Source: Robiginitomaculum sp. (GTDB taxonomy: Bacteria > Pseudomonadota > Alphaproteobacteria > Caulobacterales > Maricaulaceae). Taken from it: DNA of 58,357 nucleotides. The stretch's first letter is position 1. Each line of letters opens with the position of its first letter. The stretch is taken from contig JAJFFQ010000014.1 of assembly GCA_021776565.1 (NCBI GenBank), positions 1 through 58,357 of the forward strand, written 5' to 3'. Under the pieces are notes generated by a model. That model saw only the letters and a list, made by a program, of their open reading frames with translations. It was not told where the DNA came from and did not search any database. Shown here piece after piece: positions 33,556 through 43,130 of the stretch. Made by a program: the position numbers and the translations under genes.

Positions 33556-34512
33556 TTAATCCAGGCAATGGTGCTCACTTTCCTGCGCCACTAAGAAACC
33601 CGCAGTACGGATCATTTTATACGCTGCACTCTTTTTATCATGGGCAGGATTGGAATGATTCAGGTGGATGAAGCGTATCTTCATTTTGTCTGCTGGTCTC
33701 AGGTTTTTAAGGCGGTTCATAGTGTGGGTGATTGTCGGATGCGGAATTGTTGACATATCGCGCCCCGGCAATTCATTGCCACTGAAAAAAGTCCCATCAA
33801 GAAACAACAAATCATTGGCCGCAATCAGATCTTCCAGATGGGTGCCCATGACGTTCCATTGCTCCCACGCATCTATATCAGGAAGATAGAGAACTGATTT
33901 GCCTGGACCCTGAATTTGAAAGCCGACGGTTTCTGCAAATTCATCCCGGTGTGGCACCAAAAATGGCGTTACCCTTAGCTGGTTAGCAAGTGAAACAGCA
34001 AAGCCAGCGCGTAAAAGGTTCAGTGCGATATTATCAAGTTTCACCAACTGGCTCCACGGCGCATTTTGCTCAAGAAACCTTGTCATCTTCGGCATAGTGT
34101 AAACGGGTATTGTTTTGGCCCCCATGGCTTCACGGCCAAGCTGTGCCAGGCCAAGATAATGGCCAATATGGGCGTGAGTTATAAATATACCATCCAGAGC
34201 AAACCCGGTTTTGCCGCTCAGTAAATCAAGATTATAAAGTTGACGCTTTATATCTGGCGTTGCGTCAAACAAATAACGCCCGCCACTGGTTTTATCGACA
34301 ATAGCGATGGAGCTTGGCAGCCTGCTCAACCCGTTATTTTGCCATGCCGGATCAGTGTGATGAGCAATTTGCGGTTTTCCAGCATCCTGTGCATTGCCCA
34401 GAACAAAAAGGTTTAGGCGACAATTACTTTGCGGTTTTGCAAAGCCAGGGTTTGAGAAAATGAGTAACAGAAACAAGAGAACCCAGCCAAACCACAAAGA
34501 CCTGTTCGTCAT
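33556..34512 (-). CDS. PqqB-like metallo-beta-lactamase-fold hydrolase, exported
   Basis: A 318-residue MBL-fold protein with an N-terminal signal (ending near NPGFA). PqqB-like segments are LGNAQDAGKPQ at the start of the mature protein, LGREAMGA and FLDGTFFSG. The metal motif reads HAHIGH, so the Asp of the usual HxHxDH is Gly, as I recall for this PqqB-like subgroup. Further ligands may be in VPHRDEF, LPDIDAW and HLNHSNP. It is exported, unlike PqqB, and no other pqq gene is nearby, so it is not evidence for PQQ synthesis. It lies 4 nt after the LysR gene. Confidence 0.78.
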   Translation of the reverse strand: MTNRSLWFGWVLLFLLLIFSNPGFAKPQSNCRLNLFVLGNAQDAGKPQIAHHTDPAWQNNGLSRLPSSIAIVDKTSGGRYLFDATPDIKRQLYNLDLLSGKTGFALDGIFITHAHIGHYLGLAQLGREAMGAKTIPVYTMPKMTRFLEQNAPWSQLVKLDNIALNLLRAGFAVSLANQLRVTPFLVPHRDEFAETVGFQIQGPGKSVLYLPDIDAWEQWNVMGTHLEDLIAANDLLFLDGTFFSGNELPGRDMSTIPHPTITHTMNRLKNLRPADKMKIRFIHLNHSNPAHDKKSAAYKMIRTAGFLVAQESEHHCLD

Positions 34513-34516
34513 GGTT

Positions 34517-35413
34517 TCAAACCCCTGAGCCACTTTGCCACATACGGATTTGCCTGGATAGAAAATCAGAAAAGGCCTTGATCCTTTTTGATCGGCGTAA
34601 CTCTTCCGGATAGACAAAATAAATATCAAACTCCGGGCCACGCACATCGGGCAAAATCCGGACAAGCTCTGGATTACCTCTGGCGACATAGTTTGGCAGA
34701 CCGGCAATACCAACACCAAACTGCGCCGCTTTCATTACCCCGTAGATATTATCAAGGATGAGCGCAGGTTTGCGCGGGTTATTGGTGGCACGCCCATGAG
34801 TGGCTAGCCAGTCAACATCGCGCAATGCGCCGGTGGCACCATAAAGGATAATTGGATGATTATCCAAATCCTCCATGCTGTTCGGGCTGCCATGCTCGCT
34901 TAAATATGCCCGCGAAGCATAAAGGCTCTGGCCAACGGTGAACAGCTTGCGTTGAATGAGATCAACCTGGGTTGGCCGCCACAAACGAATGGCACAATCG
35001 GCCTCCAGTTTGCCAAGATCAAGGCTGTGGTCGGTGAGCATGAGGTTAATGACAATATCAGGGTAATCGCGGGTAAACTCCACCAGACGCGGCGTTAACC
35101 AGATGGATCCCATGGCAACGGTGGTGGTCACACGCAAAGGCCCAAACGGTTTTTCACGGCTGTCGCGCAAACGCGATTGCGCCAGCGCCACGCGCTCGCT
35201 CATACCATCCGTAGTGTCTTGTAAAATCTGACCCTGCTCGGTCAGCAACAGTCCCCGGGCATGGCGATGAAACAGCGGCATACCAAGATCGTCTTCCAGT
35301 GAAGCGATCTGGCGCGAAACAGCAGATTGCGACAAGGCCAACCGCTCGGCTGCCGCCGTTAACGAGCCGGTTTCTGCAGCCGCCTGAAAGGTTTTCAGCT
35401 TGTCCCAATCCAT
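34517..35413 (-). CDS. LysR family transcriptional regulator
   Basis: A 298-residue LysR-type regulator. The winged helix-turn-helix is at the N terminus (LTAAAERLALSQSAVSRQIASL), followed by the periplasmic-binding-like effector domain with MLTDHSLDLGKLEADCAIRL. It is followed after 4 nt by the PqqB-like gene on the same strand, which it may regulate. Unlike most LysR genes it is not divergent from its neighbour. Confidence 0.92.
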   Translation of the reverse strand: MDWDKLKTFQAAAETGSLTAAAERLALSQSAVSRQIASLEDDLGMPLFHRHARGLLLTEQGQILQDTTDGMSERVALAQSRLRDSREKPFGPLRVTTTVAMGSIWLTPRLVEFTRDYPDIVINLMLTDHSLDLGKLEADCAIRLWRPTQVDLIQRKLFTVGQSLYASRAYLSEHGSPNSMEDLDNHPIILYGATGALRDVDWLATHGRATNNPRKPALILDNIYGVMKAAQFGVGIAGLPNYVARGNPELVRILPDVRGPEFDIYFVYPEELRRSKRIKAFSDFLSRQIRMWQSGSGV

Positions 35414-35454
35414 AAGCAGACCTTCTTCTGCAACGCACCAAAGGTCAACACGAC

Positions 35455-37905
35455 CTAACTGGTTTGTGCTAATTCTGGCAATTCAAGTTCCGGGGTCGCA
35501 TTTTCAACGCTGGCATTGCGCGGTAACAGGCATGTCACCTTCGTGCCCTTGCCTTTTGTTGATTCAAGCCTCACCAGGCCACCATGCAGGTCTATGAACG
35601 AGCGCACCAGCGCCAGGCCAAGCCCGGCACCACCACCTTTACCGCTTTCAAATTCTTCAAAAACGCTGGCACGTTTTTCTTCATCAATGCCGATACCATC
35701 GTCAAAAACCCAAAAACGCACCATGTCTTCTTTGGCGGCGGCACCGATATGGATCGTCCCGCCGGCCTCTGTATACGTCAGCGCATTGCGCATAAGATTA
35801 TACAGCACCTGTTTCAGGCGTGGCCCATCGGCACGCAGCATGCCAATATCTTCGGGACAATCCACCTTGATATGAACCCGTGTCTGCTCTGCCCGGGTTT
35901 GCACCAGGGCAACCATGCCTTCAATAATGGCAAAAGGATCCACATCGTTCAGATCAAGCGCCAGTGTTCCGGCCTCCACCGCTGCAACATCAAGAATGTT
36001 TTCGAGCATAGTGGCCAACTGTGCTGATGCGCTTTGTATGGCATCTATCGGCCCTTTTAATTTATCACCAAGTGGGCCAGCATACCCACTTTCCAACAGG
36101 TCTGCGTAACCAGAGATGGTGGTTAGCGGTGCGCGCACCTGATAGGAAACATGCTCAACAAAATGAGATTTCAGGTCTGCCGCCGCCTGTATGGCTGCGG
36201 CCCGGTCTTGCAGCGATTTTTCAACATTTTTACTGTCGGTCACATCAGACCAGGCAACGACGCTAGCCCCATCAGGCAGCGGATGAGAGAGCCAGGTCAG
36301 CACCGAGCCATCCGATCGCTTGATTTCTCCGGTTTTGTGAACCCGCATTTCCCCCCCAGGGTCGGTTATGCGGGCCTTCATCTCAGACCAGTACTTTTCG
36401 TTGGGGAACAGAGAGCGGCATTTTTGTGCGATCACATCAAAAGGCTCACCCTCGGCAATGTCTTTCGGGCCAAGTCGCCACAAAGCCTCCAGCGCAGCAT
36501 TGTGCAACCGTATCCGGCCATCGGCACCAAAGACAGCCACTGCTTCGGTCAACTTGTCCAATGTCGCCTTTTGCACGTTAATAAGCGTGGTAAACCGGGC
36601 TTTCAAATTCACCTGATCGGTCATGTCTTCAAAAATAAACAATAACCCGCCCAAGGGGTGGGCCAGACGGGTCGTGCGCAAAATGCGGCCATCAGGCAGG
36701 TGCCATAATTCATCGGGCGCTTCTACATCCGGGCGATCGGCATAATGGGCAAGTTCGGCCTGTTTCCATTCCTGAAATTTGGCCTGCTCAGGAATACGGC
36801 GACGTTCACGTAAATAATCCAGCCAGTTCCCGTGAGTGGGTTTGGTTTCCAGCCAGTTCTCATCAAGACCGAACAGGGTTAAAAATGCTGTATTATGAAA
36901 AATCAGTTTTTGCTGCGATGAAAAAATCACCACCGCATCGGCCAAATGGTTGAGCGTTTCATCATGGGCGCGGGCTTGCAGGCTCATATTTTCACGCAAG
37001 GCTTCTGCCTCTGAAACATCATGGGCCAGACAGGCCACACCGCCCGAAACAGGAAAACAGATAATGTCATAATGTTGCCGTTTGCCATCAATCACCACCG
37101 CTTGCACCAGGTGTTGCATCGCGCTGGTTTTGACCACTTCACGCGCCAAAGTACTGGTTTGCGGGTCAAGCACCAATTGACGCTCAATGGCGTCATCAAG
37201 ATCACGGGCTTCGACAGCGCGCAAATATGCCGTATTGGCCCAGTCAAGCTTTAGGCCTGAAGATAATCGCCATGCCGGCAAGGGTGCTTTGGAGAGCATG
37301 TCGATAAAGGCAACCGGGTCTTTGGCAATGGTGTGCCGTAATTCCTCCAGGCGACCCCGCGCACCGGATTCTTCCAGACATTTAATGGTGGAATCTGCTA
37401 GCCACAGTACAATCTGCACACCGGCGGCGCGACCATCGGCTTCCAGAAAATGCCCGTTTGGCCCAATAATAGTCAGTGAAAATGGCTCACCAAGCGCGTG
37501 CAGTGTTTTTAATCGCTCACGCAGTGTTGTTTCCACCCCCGACGCATCGCGGGCTTCGTAATCAGCCAACCCCTCCAGAATTGCCCTTGCCGGTTCAGCA
37601 CGATTAGAGCGCCCCGCAAATTTTAACATGCTGCCAAGCGCCACCTGACTGCCATAGATACGTGGGATCGACCACTCATCCTCAGATTCATCCGCAGCAT
37701 CTGGCCAAACCAGAACCAGCCCGGGATGTGCAGCAAAAATAGAATCAGCGTGATTAAGCTTGCTTTCCAACTCTTCTGCCCGGCGCCGCCAGCCCAGATT
37801 GGCTTCACGTATCCCCCGGGTCAGGCGCAACGCCCACAGGGTTACGGCAATGGCAAAAAAAACCGCGCCAAGGGTGACGATAATGGATGCTGTTTGCGCG
37901 CTCAT
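35455..37905 (-). CDS. divL: DivL-type PAS histidine pseudokinase with Tyr in place of the H-box His
   Basis: An 816-residue membrane protein with one N-terminal membrane segment (about 8-27), a coiled stretch, several PAS-like domains (about 200-560), a DHp helix pair and a HATPase domain. In the H-box, HVSYQVRAP replaces the usual SHELRTP, placing Tyr588 where the phospho-acceptor His should be; the codon at 36142-36144 reads Tyr. The ATPase G boxes remain (DDGIGI, GAGLGLAL). This is the hallmark of DivL, which in Caulobacter regulates CckA and hence CtrA through DivK. The ATG at 37905 is chosen by domain start and spacing. Confidence 0.86.
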   Translation of the reverse strand: MSAQTASIIVTLGAVFFAIAVTLWALRLTRGIREANLGWRRRAEELESKLNHADSIFAAHPGLVLVWPDAADESEDEWSIPRIYGSQVALGSMLKFAGRSNRAEPARAILEGLADYEARDASGVETTLRERLKTLHALGEPFSLTIIGPNGHFLEADGRAAGVQIVLWLADSTIKCLEESGARGRLEELRHTIAKDPVAFIDMLSKAPLPAWRLSSGLKLDWANTAYLRAVEARDLDDAIERQLVLDPQTSTLAREVVKTSAMQHLVQAVVIDGKRQHYDIICFPVSGGVACLAHDVSEAEALRENMSLQARAHDETLNHLADAVVIFSSQQKLIFHNTAFLTLFGLDENWLETKPTHGNWLDYLRERRRIPEQAKFQEWKQAELAHYADRPDVEAPDELWHLPDGRILRTTRLAHPLGGLLFIFEDMTDQVNLKARFTTLINVQKATLDKLTEAVAVFGADGRIRLHNAALEALWRLGPKDIAEGEPFDVIAQKCRSLFPNEKYWSEMKARITDPGGEMRVHKTGEIKRSDGSVLTWLSHPLPDGASVVAWSDVTDSKNVEKSLQDRAAAIQAAADLKSHFVEHVSYQVRAPLTTISGYADLLESGYAGPLGDKLKGPIDAIQSASAQLATMLENILDVAAVEAGTLALDLNDVDPFAIIEGMVALVQTRAEQTRVHIKVDCPEDIGMLRADGPRLKQVLYNLMRNALTYTEAGGTIHIGAAAKEDMVRFWVFDDGIGIDEEKRASVFEEFESGKGGGAGLGLALVRSFIDLHGGLVRLESTKGKGTKVTCLLPRNASVENATPELELPELAQTS

Positions 37906-38028
37906 GCTTGTTTGCCCTAAGTCAGCATAGACCGAATCATTATCATAGCGGTTTGGCAAGGCCCATGCGAGAGGAATTGAGCCTGAGCCTAGGCTTTGGC
38001 ACAAGACAATACCGGGCTATAAGGCAGC

Positions 38029-39873
38029 ATGGAATTACATCTTGCTTTCGATATAACCGCCAAACTTGCCCTGATTGTCGGGGCCGGGATAGGGGCGCAA
38101 TGGCTGGGCTGGCGTCTGCAATGGCCCGCCATTGTTCTGATGAGTGTTGCCGGATTGATGCTGGGGCCATTATCAGCACTGGTGCTGGGCGAACCATTGA
38201 TTGCACCAGCGCACGATTTTGGTGATGTTTTACGCCCGGCAATTGCGCTGGCCGTTGCGGTCATATTGTTTGAAGGTGGTCTGGGGCTTCGCTTTTCTGA
38301 AATACGGGCAACATCGGGTGCTGTGCTGCGTCTGGTTCTCATAGGCGCGCCTTTAGGCTGGCTGTTGGGTACAGGTGCAGCCCATTACGCCGCCGGTTTG
38401 CCATGGGATATTTCTGCACTACTGGGCGGCATACTGGTGGTCACTGGCCCCACCGTGATTATCCCGCTGCTCCGTCAGGCACGCCTTAGCGCCCGACCGG
38501 CATCGGTTCTGAAATGGGAGGGGATCATCAATGACCCTCTGGGGGCCGTATTTGCGGTTCTGATTTTTGAATTCATCACCATTGGCAGTACCCTCAATGC
38601 CCATGAGGGTGGGCCGTTAAGCGCCGTACTTGTGCTCATCATTGCCGTCGTGCTCGGTGCGCTGGCTGGTATTGCTGCCGGATACGCACTGGCACTGTCT
38701 TTTCGCCGTGGGTGGGTGCCGGAATACCTCAAGGCACCCCTGATGCTGGTCACCGTCATGGTCGTTTACGTGATGGCTGAAATCATAGCCAACGAGACCG
38801 GACTGGTGGCCGTCACGGCGCTGGGTGTGACATTGGCCAATGTTCGCTTTGCCGCCATAGAGGAATTACGCCGCTTCAAGGAAGGGGTGGCTATTTTGCT
38901 GGTCTCGGCACTGTTTGTCACGTTAACCGCCGGGCTAACTGTGCACGATTTTGCCTCGTTTGACTGGCGTGTCCTTGGCTTTGTCGCGGTTATGTTGATC
39001 GCTGTGCGTCCATTGGTCGTGTGGATCGCGACGTTTGGATCAGAACTGAACTGGCGCGAAACCCTGCTCATTGGCTGGATTGCGCCGCGCGGTATCGTCG
39101 CGGTTGCCGTGGCCGGGTATTTTGCAACGGAGCTGGCTGCCGCAGGTCGTGCCGACGCAACAGTCCTGACAACATTTGTTTTTGCCATGGTGTTTGCAAC
39201 TGTTTTGGCGCACGGGTTTTCAATTGCTCCTCTGGCGCGCATGCTGGGGCTGTCCCATTCCGGCCCGGAAGGGCTTTTACTTGTCGGAGCCAATCCGTTT
39301 ACCATTGCGCTTGCCAAAACCCTTGTCGAAGTGGGCGCACCGGTGGTACTGGCAGACAAAAGTTGGCAGAATTTACGCCGTGCACGCCTTGCCGGCATCA
39401 AGGTATTTCATGGAGAAGTGCTTTCTGAAAGTGCGGAAGAAAAACTGGATCATGCCCAGATCAACTGGTTGCTTAGCGCATCATCCAACGAAGCCTATAA
39501 TGCCCTGGTGTGTATTGAATTTGCCCCCGAACTTGGCCGCCACAAGGTCTTTCAACTCAGCGTTCATGATGACCCTGATAATGGCGAAGACAGCATAGTC
39601 TTTACCGCACGGGGGCGAACGGTCATGGCCCGCGGGCGAAATTATAACAGCCTGATCCGTGATTATTGGCAGGGATGGCGATTTCACACAATTGAACTTG
39701 ACGAGACCCATGATCTTGAAGCAGCCATTGCCGGTTTGCCAGACAATGCTGAACTGGTTGCGGAACGTGGGTTAGGCGGCGCGTTGGCTCTGTTGGGGCC
39801 ATCCAGACCACCCAAAGGCGGGGCAGGAAATGTGTTGGTTGTTTTTATGCCTGGCGCTACAGATGAAAATTAA
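38029..39873 (+). CDS. Cation:proton antiporter (CPA1 type) with cytoplasmic Rossmann-like domain
   Basis: A 614-residue transporter. About 12 membrane segments occupy residues 8-400, with the conserved acidic motif in VTGPTVIIPLL ... GIINDPLGAV and the late LIGWIAPRGIVAVAVA. A C-terminal TrkA-N-like region starts at LLLVGANPFTIALAKTL (glycine-rich nucleotide site) and may sense NAD or nucleotides. It exchanges Na+ or K+ for protons at the inner membrane. It is divergent from divL with a 123-nt spacer, and its stop overlaps the XRE gene stop by 4 nt. Confidence 0.9.
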   Translation: MELHLAFDITAKLALIVGAGIGAQWLGWRLQWPAIVLMSVAGLMLGPLSALVLGEPLIAPAHDFGDVLRPAIALAVAVILFEGGLGLRFSEIRATSGAVLRLVLIGAPLGWLLGTGAAHYAAGLPWDISALLGGILVVTGPTVIIPLLRQARLSARPASVLKWEGIINDPLGAVFAVLIFEFITIGSTLNAHEGGPLSAVLVLIIAVVLGALAGIAAGYALALSFRRGWVPEYLKAPLMLVTVMVVYVMAEIIANETGLVAVTALGVTLANVRFAAIEELRRFKEGVAILLVSALFVTLTAGLTVHDFASFDWRVLGFVAVMLIAVRPLVVWIATFGSELNWRETLLIGWIAPRGIVAVAVAGYFATELAAAGRADATVLTTFVFAMVFATVLAHGFSIAPLARMLGLSHSGPEGLLLVGANPFTIALAKTLVEVGAPVVLADKSWQNLRRARLAGIKVFHGEVLSESAEEKLDHAQINWLLSASSNEAYNALVCIEFAPELGRHKVFQLSVHDDPDNGEDSIVFTARGRTVMARGRNYNSLIRDYWQGWRFHTIELDETHDLEAAIAGLPDNAELVAERGLGGALALLGPSRPPKGGAGNVLVVFMPGATDEN

Positions 39874-40073
39874 TTTTCATAGTCCAGAATATCACCGGGC
39901 TTGCACTCCAGCGCCTCACAAATTTTTTCCAGCGTAGAAAAGCGCACACCCTTGACCTTGCCGGTGCGCAATAGCGACAAATTTTGCTCGGTAATACCAA
40001 CATGCTCAGCCAGATCCCGCGCTTTCATTTTGCGCCGGGCCAGCATGATATCAAGGGTGACAATAATTGACAT
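39870..40073 (-). CDS. Small XRE-family helix-turn-helix regulator
   Basis: A 67-residue stand-alone HTH protein of the Cro/C1 type. The DNA-binding region is MKARDLAEHVGITEQNLSLLRTGKVKGV, followed by the characteristic LEKICEALECKPGDIL helix. Such minimal regulators usually act with a membrane partner, but none is adjacent. It ends within the antiporter stop: the two TAA codons share TTAA, so the genes converge tail-to-tail with 4 nt overlap. Confidence 0.85.
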   Translation of the reverse strand: MSIIVTLDIMLARRKMKARDLAEHVGITEQNLSLLRTGKVKGVRFSTLEKICEALECKPGDILDYEN

Positions 40074-40206
40074 AGTGCAAGCCTAGAAAACTTATCGCCA
40101 GACAGCAAGTGTAGAAACACCTAAGTCCAGACCCTAATTGATTCACCTGACCTTAACTGCGCCTCTGCGAAACTAAATACTTCGTTTACACCTCAGGGGT
40201 TCAGTT

Positions 40207-42252
40207 ATGCCGACAGGCGGCAGGAAAAAACCAGGCGCGCCCAAAAGGCCAAAACGCCGGGGTATTTCAGTGCGTAGGCAAGCCCCAACCATTGGGGGAA
40301 CGCGCAAAAAGTCAGCAAACACGCGCCGCAAATCGGGAAAAACCGGTTCAGGTTTCTGGCGAAGGCTTTTCGGGCGCATGATTTATTGGGGCATGGTCAC
40401 CGGATTATGGCTGGGCCTTATTGGTGGGGCCGGACTTTTATTGCTGGCCTCCGATCTTCCTGATACCTCCAGCCTGTGGGAGGTCGAGCGCCAGCCCAGC
40501 ATTACCTATGTGGATATAAACGGCAACCAGATCGCCGTGCGTGGTGCTGCCTATGCGCCGCCGGTGCATGTGGATGAATTACCACCGCATTTAATTGATG
40601 CCGTCCTGTCCATCGAGGACAAGCGGTTTTATTATCATTTTGGTGTTGATCCCATTGGCCTGACGCGCGCCATAGTGGCCAATTTTCGCAAAGGCGGGGT
40701 GGTGCAAGGTGGCTCCACGTTAACGCAGCAATTGGCCAAAAACCTGTTTCTGACCAATGAGCGTACCTATAAACGCAAAGCCAAAGAGGTATTGCTGGCA
40801 TTTTGGCTGGAAAGTCGTTTTTCCAAAAAAGAAATCCTCTCGCTTTATCTCAACCGGGTTTATTTTGGACGCGGTGCCTGGGGGGTAGAGGCCGCATCGC
40901 AACGCTATTTTGCCAAACCGGCAACGGATTTGAGCCTTGGTGAAGCGGCCATGATTGCCGGCCTTTTGAAAGCCCCCAACCGCTATAGTCCAACCGCTGA
41001 TCTGGCCCGCGCAGAGCGCCGCGCCACTGTTGTGCTTGATGTCATGGTAAAAACAAAAAAAATCAGTGTTGCCATGCGCGAAGACGCCTTCGCAAGACCT
41101 GTGCATGTGCGTCGCTCGCAGGCCAGCCCTGCAGCCCTTTATTTTGTTGACTGGCTGGCCCCGCAAGTACGCGAACTAACCGGGGATGTGGATGCAGATT
41201 TACTGATTGAAACAACCCTTGACCTGGATAATCAGCGCGCCGCAGAGCGGGCTGTTTTGAATGTTCTAGACCACAAGGCGCGTGAGCGCGGTGCCAATCA
41301 GGGCGCACTTGTGGCGCTGGACAGTGACGGCGCAGTGCGGGCCATGGCCGGCGGGGTCTCCTATGCACGCAGCCAGTTTAACCGGGCGGTTCAGGCGCGA
41401 CGACAACCCGGCTCGGCCTTCAAACCTTTTGTTTATCTGGCGGCAATAGAGGCTGGCCTGTCCCCCTGGACAATACGCGAAGACGCCCCGGTACGCATCG
41501 GCGACTGGCAACCACAAAACTATTCCGGCAAATATGCTGGTGATATGTCGTTTGTTACCGCGCTGGCAAAATCCATAAATACCGTCGCAGTCATAGTGGC
41601 CAATGAAGTCGGGCGTGATCGCATTGCCGGTGCCGCCCATCGTCTGGGGTTTGAATCCCATATCGGCCTGACCCGCTCCATGCCGCTTGGTTCCAATGAA
41701 ACCAGCCTGATCGAGCTGACCTCTGCCTATGCGCCGTTTGCCAATGGTGGCACACTGGCGCGCCCCTTTGGCCTGACGCGCATTTCCACCCGGCAAGGCG
41801 ATATATTATGGGAACGTGAAGCACCAGTACGCAAACAGGTATTAACCGCTCGCGCCTATGCCCTGATGAATGTCATGCTGCAACGGGTGATGAGCGACGG
41901 CACCGGGCGGCGGGCGCGGCTAAGCGATCGCCCCAGTGCCGGTAAAACAGGCACCACCAATGATTTTCGCGATGCCTGGTTTGCCGGGTATGCCAGTGGC
42001 CATATTGCCGGGGTCTGGGTCGGTGATGATAAAAACCGGGCCATGCAAAAAATAACGGGTGGTACGCTGCCTGCGCAAATCTGGCATAATTATATGGCCG
42101 AAGTCTTGCGGGGCGTTCCGGTTATGGAGCCAGTGACACCAAACCCCGCCATTGCTATGCTGGCCCTTGCTCCAAAACCGCCAACCCGCGCCGAGGCTAA
42201 CCCGCAACCGGGCGATCCACTTGGTGATCTTCTGGGAACACTGGAAGAATAA
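40207..42252 (+). CDS. Class A penicillin-binding protein (PBP1A family)
   Basis: A 681-residue bifunctional peptidoglycan synthase. A long, strongly basic cytoplasmic N terminus of about 55 residues precedes the membrane anchor. The GT51 transglycosylase domain has SIEDKRFYYHFGVD and GGSTLTQQLAKNLFL. The transpeptidase domain has the active-site motifs GSAFK (SxxK), KSIN (SxN) and KTGTT. Length is somewhat short for PBP1A, lacking long insertions. It stands alone; the upstream spacer carries an apparent promoter region but no clear site. Confidence 0.94.
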   Translation: MPTGGRKKPGAPKRPKRRGISVRRQAPTIGGTRKKSANTRRKSGKTGSGFWRRLFGRMIYWGMVTGLWLGLIGGAGLLLLASDLPDTSSLWEVERQPSITYVDINGNQIAVRGAAYAPPVHVDELPPHLIDAVLSIEDKRFYYHFGVDPIGLTRAIVANFRKGGVVQGGSTLTQQLAKNLFLTNERTYKRKAKEVLLAFWLESRFSKKEILSLYLNRVYFGRGAWGVEAASQRYFAKPATDLSLGEAAMIAGLLKAPNRYSPTADLARAERRATVVLDVMVKTKKISVAMREDAFARPVHVRRSQASPAALYFVDWLAPQVRELTGDVDADLLIETTLDLDNQRAAERAVLNVLDHKARERGANQGALVALDSDGAVRAMAGGVSYARSQFNRAVQARRQPGSAFKPFVYLAAIEAGLSPWTIREDAPVRIGDWQPQNYSGKYAGDMSFVTALAKSINTVAVIVANEVGRDRIAGAAHRLGFESHIGLTRSMPLGSNETSLIELTSAYAPFANGGTLARPFGLTRISTRQGDILWEREAPVRKQVLTARAYALMNVMLQRVMSDGTGRRARLSDRPSAGKTGTTNDFRDAWFAGYASGHIAGVWVGDDKNRAMQKITGGTLPAQIWHNYMAEVLRGVPVMEPVTPNPAIAMLALAPKPPTRAEANPQPGDPLGDLLGTLEE

Positions 42253-42412
42253 TTCTCGCTGGAAAGTCTTGATGAACTGTATGGTTAGCGCCTTCTTATG
42301 ATTTCAAGGAAAGATCGCAAATCTTGCCTGATGCACGGTTCAGGTATTCAAGGTCGCAGGGTGACACGAGTTGCACGTTGGTTACCATCTGCCCCTGTTC
42401 ATAGCCTATGAC

Positions 42413-42982
42413 CTATGCTTCCAGTTCTGCGTCCCAATAGAGAAAATCCAGCCAGCTTTCGTGCAAAAAACCCGGTGGAAACCGTCGACCCTGTGCCTGC
42501 AATTCAAACGCCGTTGGTCGGCGCGGTGGATGCGCGGGTATCATACCAGCCTGGCGTGCCAAACGGCCCCCTTTACGCAAATTGCACGGTGAGCACGCGG
42601 TAACGATATTATCCCACCTGGTTGTTCCACCCTTTGAGCGTGGAATGAGGTGATCGAAGGTCAGGTCTTCACCCACGCCACAATAAACGCAAGAGAAACC
42701 GTCCCTTAAAAACACGTTAAATCGGGTAAAGGCAGGAACGCGGTTTTGTTTTACATAATCCTTTAACGCAACCACACTGGGCAGCGACATGCTTTGCGTC
42801 GGAGAATGTACGCGATGATCGTATTGGGCAACAATATTCACACGCTCCAGAAACACCGCCTTGATGGCTTCCTTCCAGGGCAATAGTGACAAGGGATGAT
42901 AACTAAGCGGTTGGTAATCGGCGTTGAGCACAAGACAAGGCCAACCGCGCGCCCTGGCCGTAATAAGGGCTGCGGCGGTCAT
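42413..42982 (-). CDS. HNH endonuclease
   Basis: A 189-residue protein with the HNH nuclease fold. The zinc CxxC pairs (CVYCG and CSPCN) and the DHLIPRSKGG catalytic His region are present, then the Asn in TRWDNIV. Bacterial HNH proteins of this form are often house-keeping nucleases close to phage or restriction enzymes, but no partner methylase or phage gene is here. The ATG at 42982 has a GGGGA site; the slightly longer frame begins with TTG. Confidence 0.88.
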   Translation of the reverse strand: MTAAALITARARGWPCLVLNADYQPLSYHPLSLLPWKEAIKAVFLERVNIVAQYDHRVHSPTQSMSLPSVVALKDYVKQNRVPAFTRFNVFLRDGFSCVYCGVGEDLTFDHLIPRSKGGTTRWDNIVTACSPCNLRKGGRLARQAGMIPAHPPRRPTAFELQAQGRRFPPGFLHESWLDFLYWDAELEA

Positions 42983-43130
42983 GCGTATCGTCCCCAAATC
43001 GGGTGCGCTGATTGTACTCTATACCCTCTGAAAGCCTCGTTACCCCTTTTTGCGCCTGTGCGCCTGCCTTTAATTCTAATTACCCTAACGCAAGTTTTAT
43101 GAACCTGCCAAGACAGAATTGACCATGCCG

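Noticed and set aside
37986-37995. AGCCTAGGCT palindrome in the divL-antiporter spacer
   Set aside because: Only 10 bp, single copy seen, and no promoter element lines up with it; too weak to annotate.
40120-40160. A degenerate match to the MITE ends (CTAAGTCCAGACCCTAATTG)
   Set aside because: Only GTCCAGAC and a loose ATTCA match; no inverted partner or flanking target is visible, so it may be chance.
42253-42412. Possible small RNA or intron remnant between the PBP and HNH genes
   Set aside because: No stem arrangement or conserved catalytic sequence could be recognised by eye; it reads as ordinary spacer.
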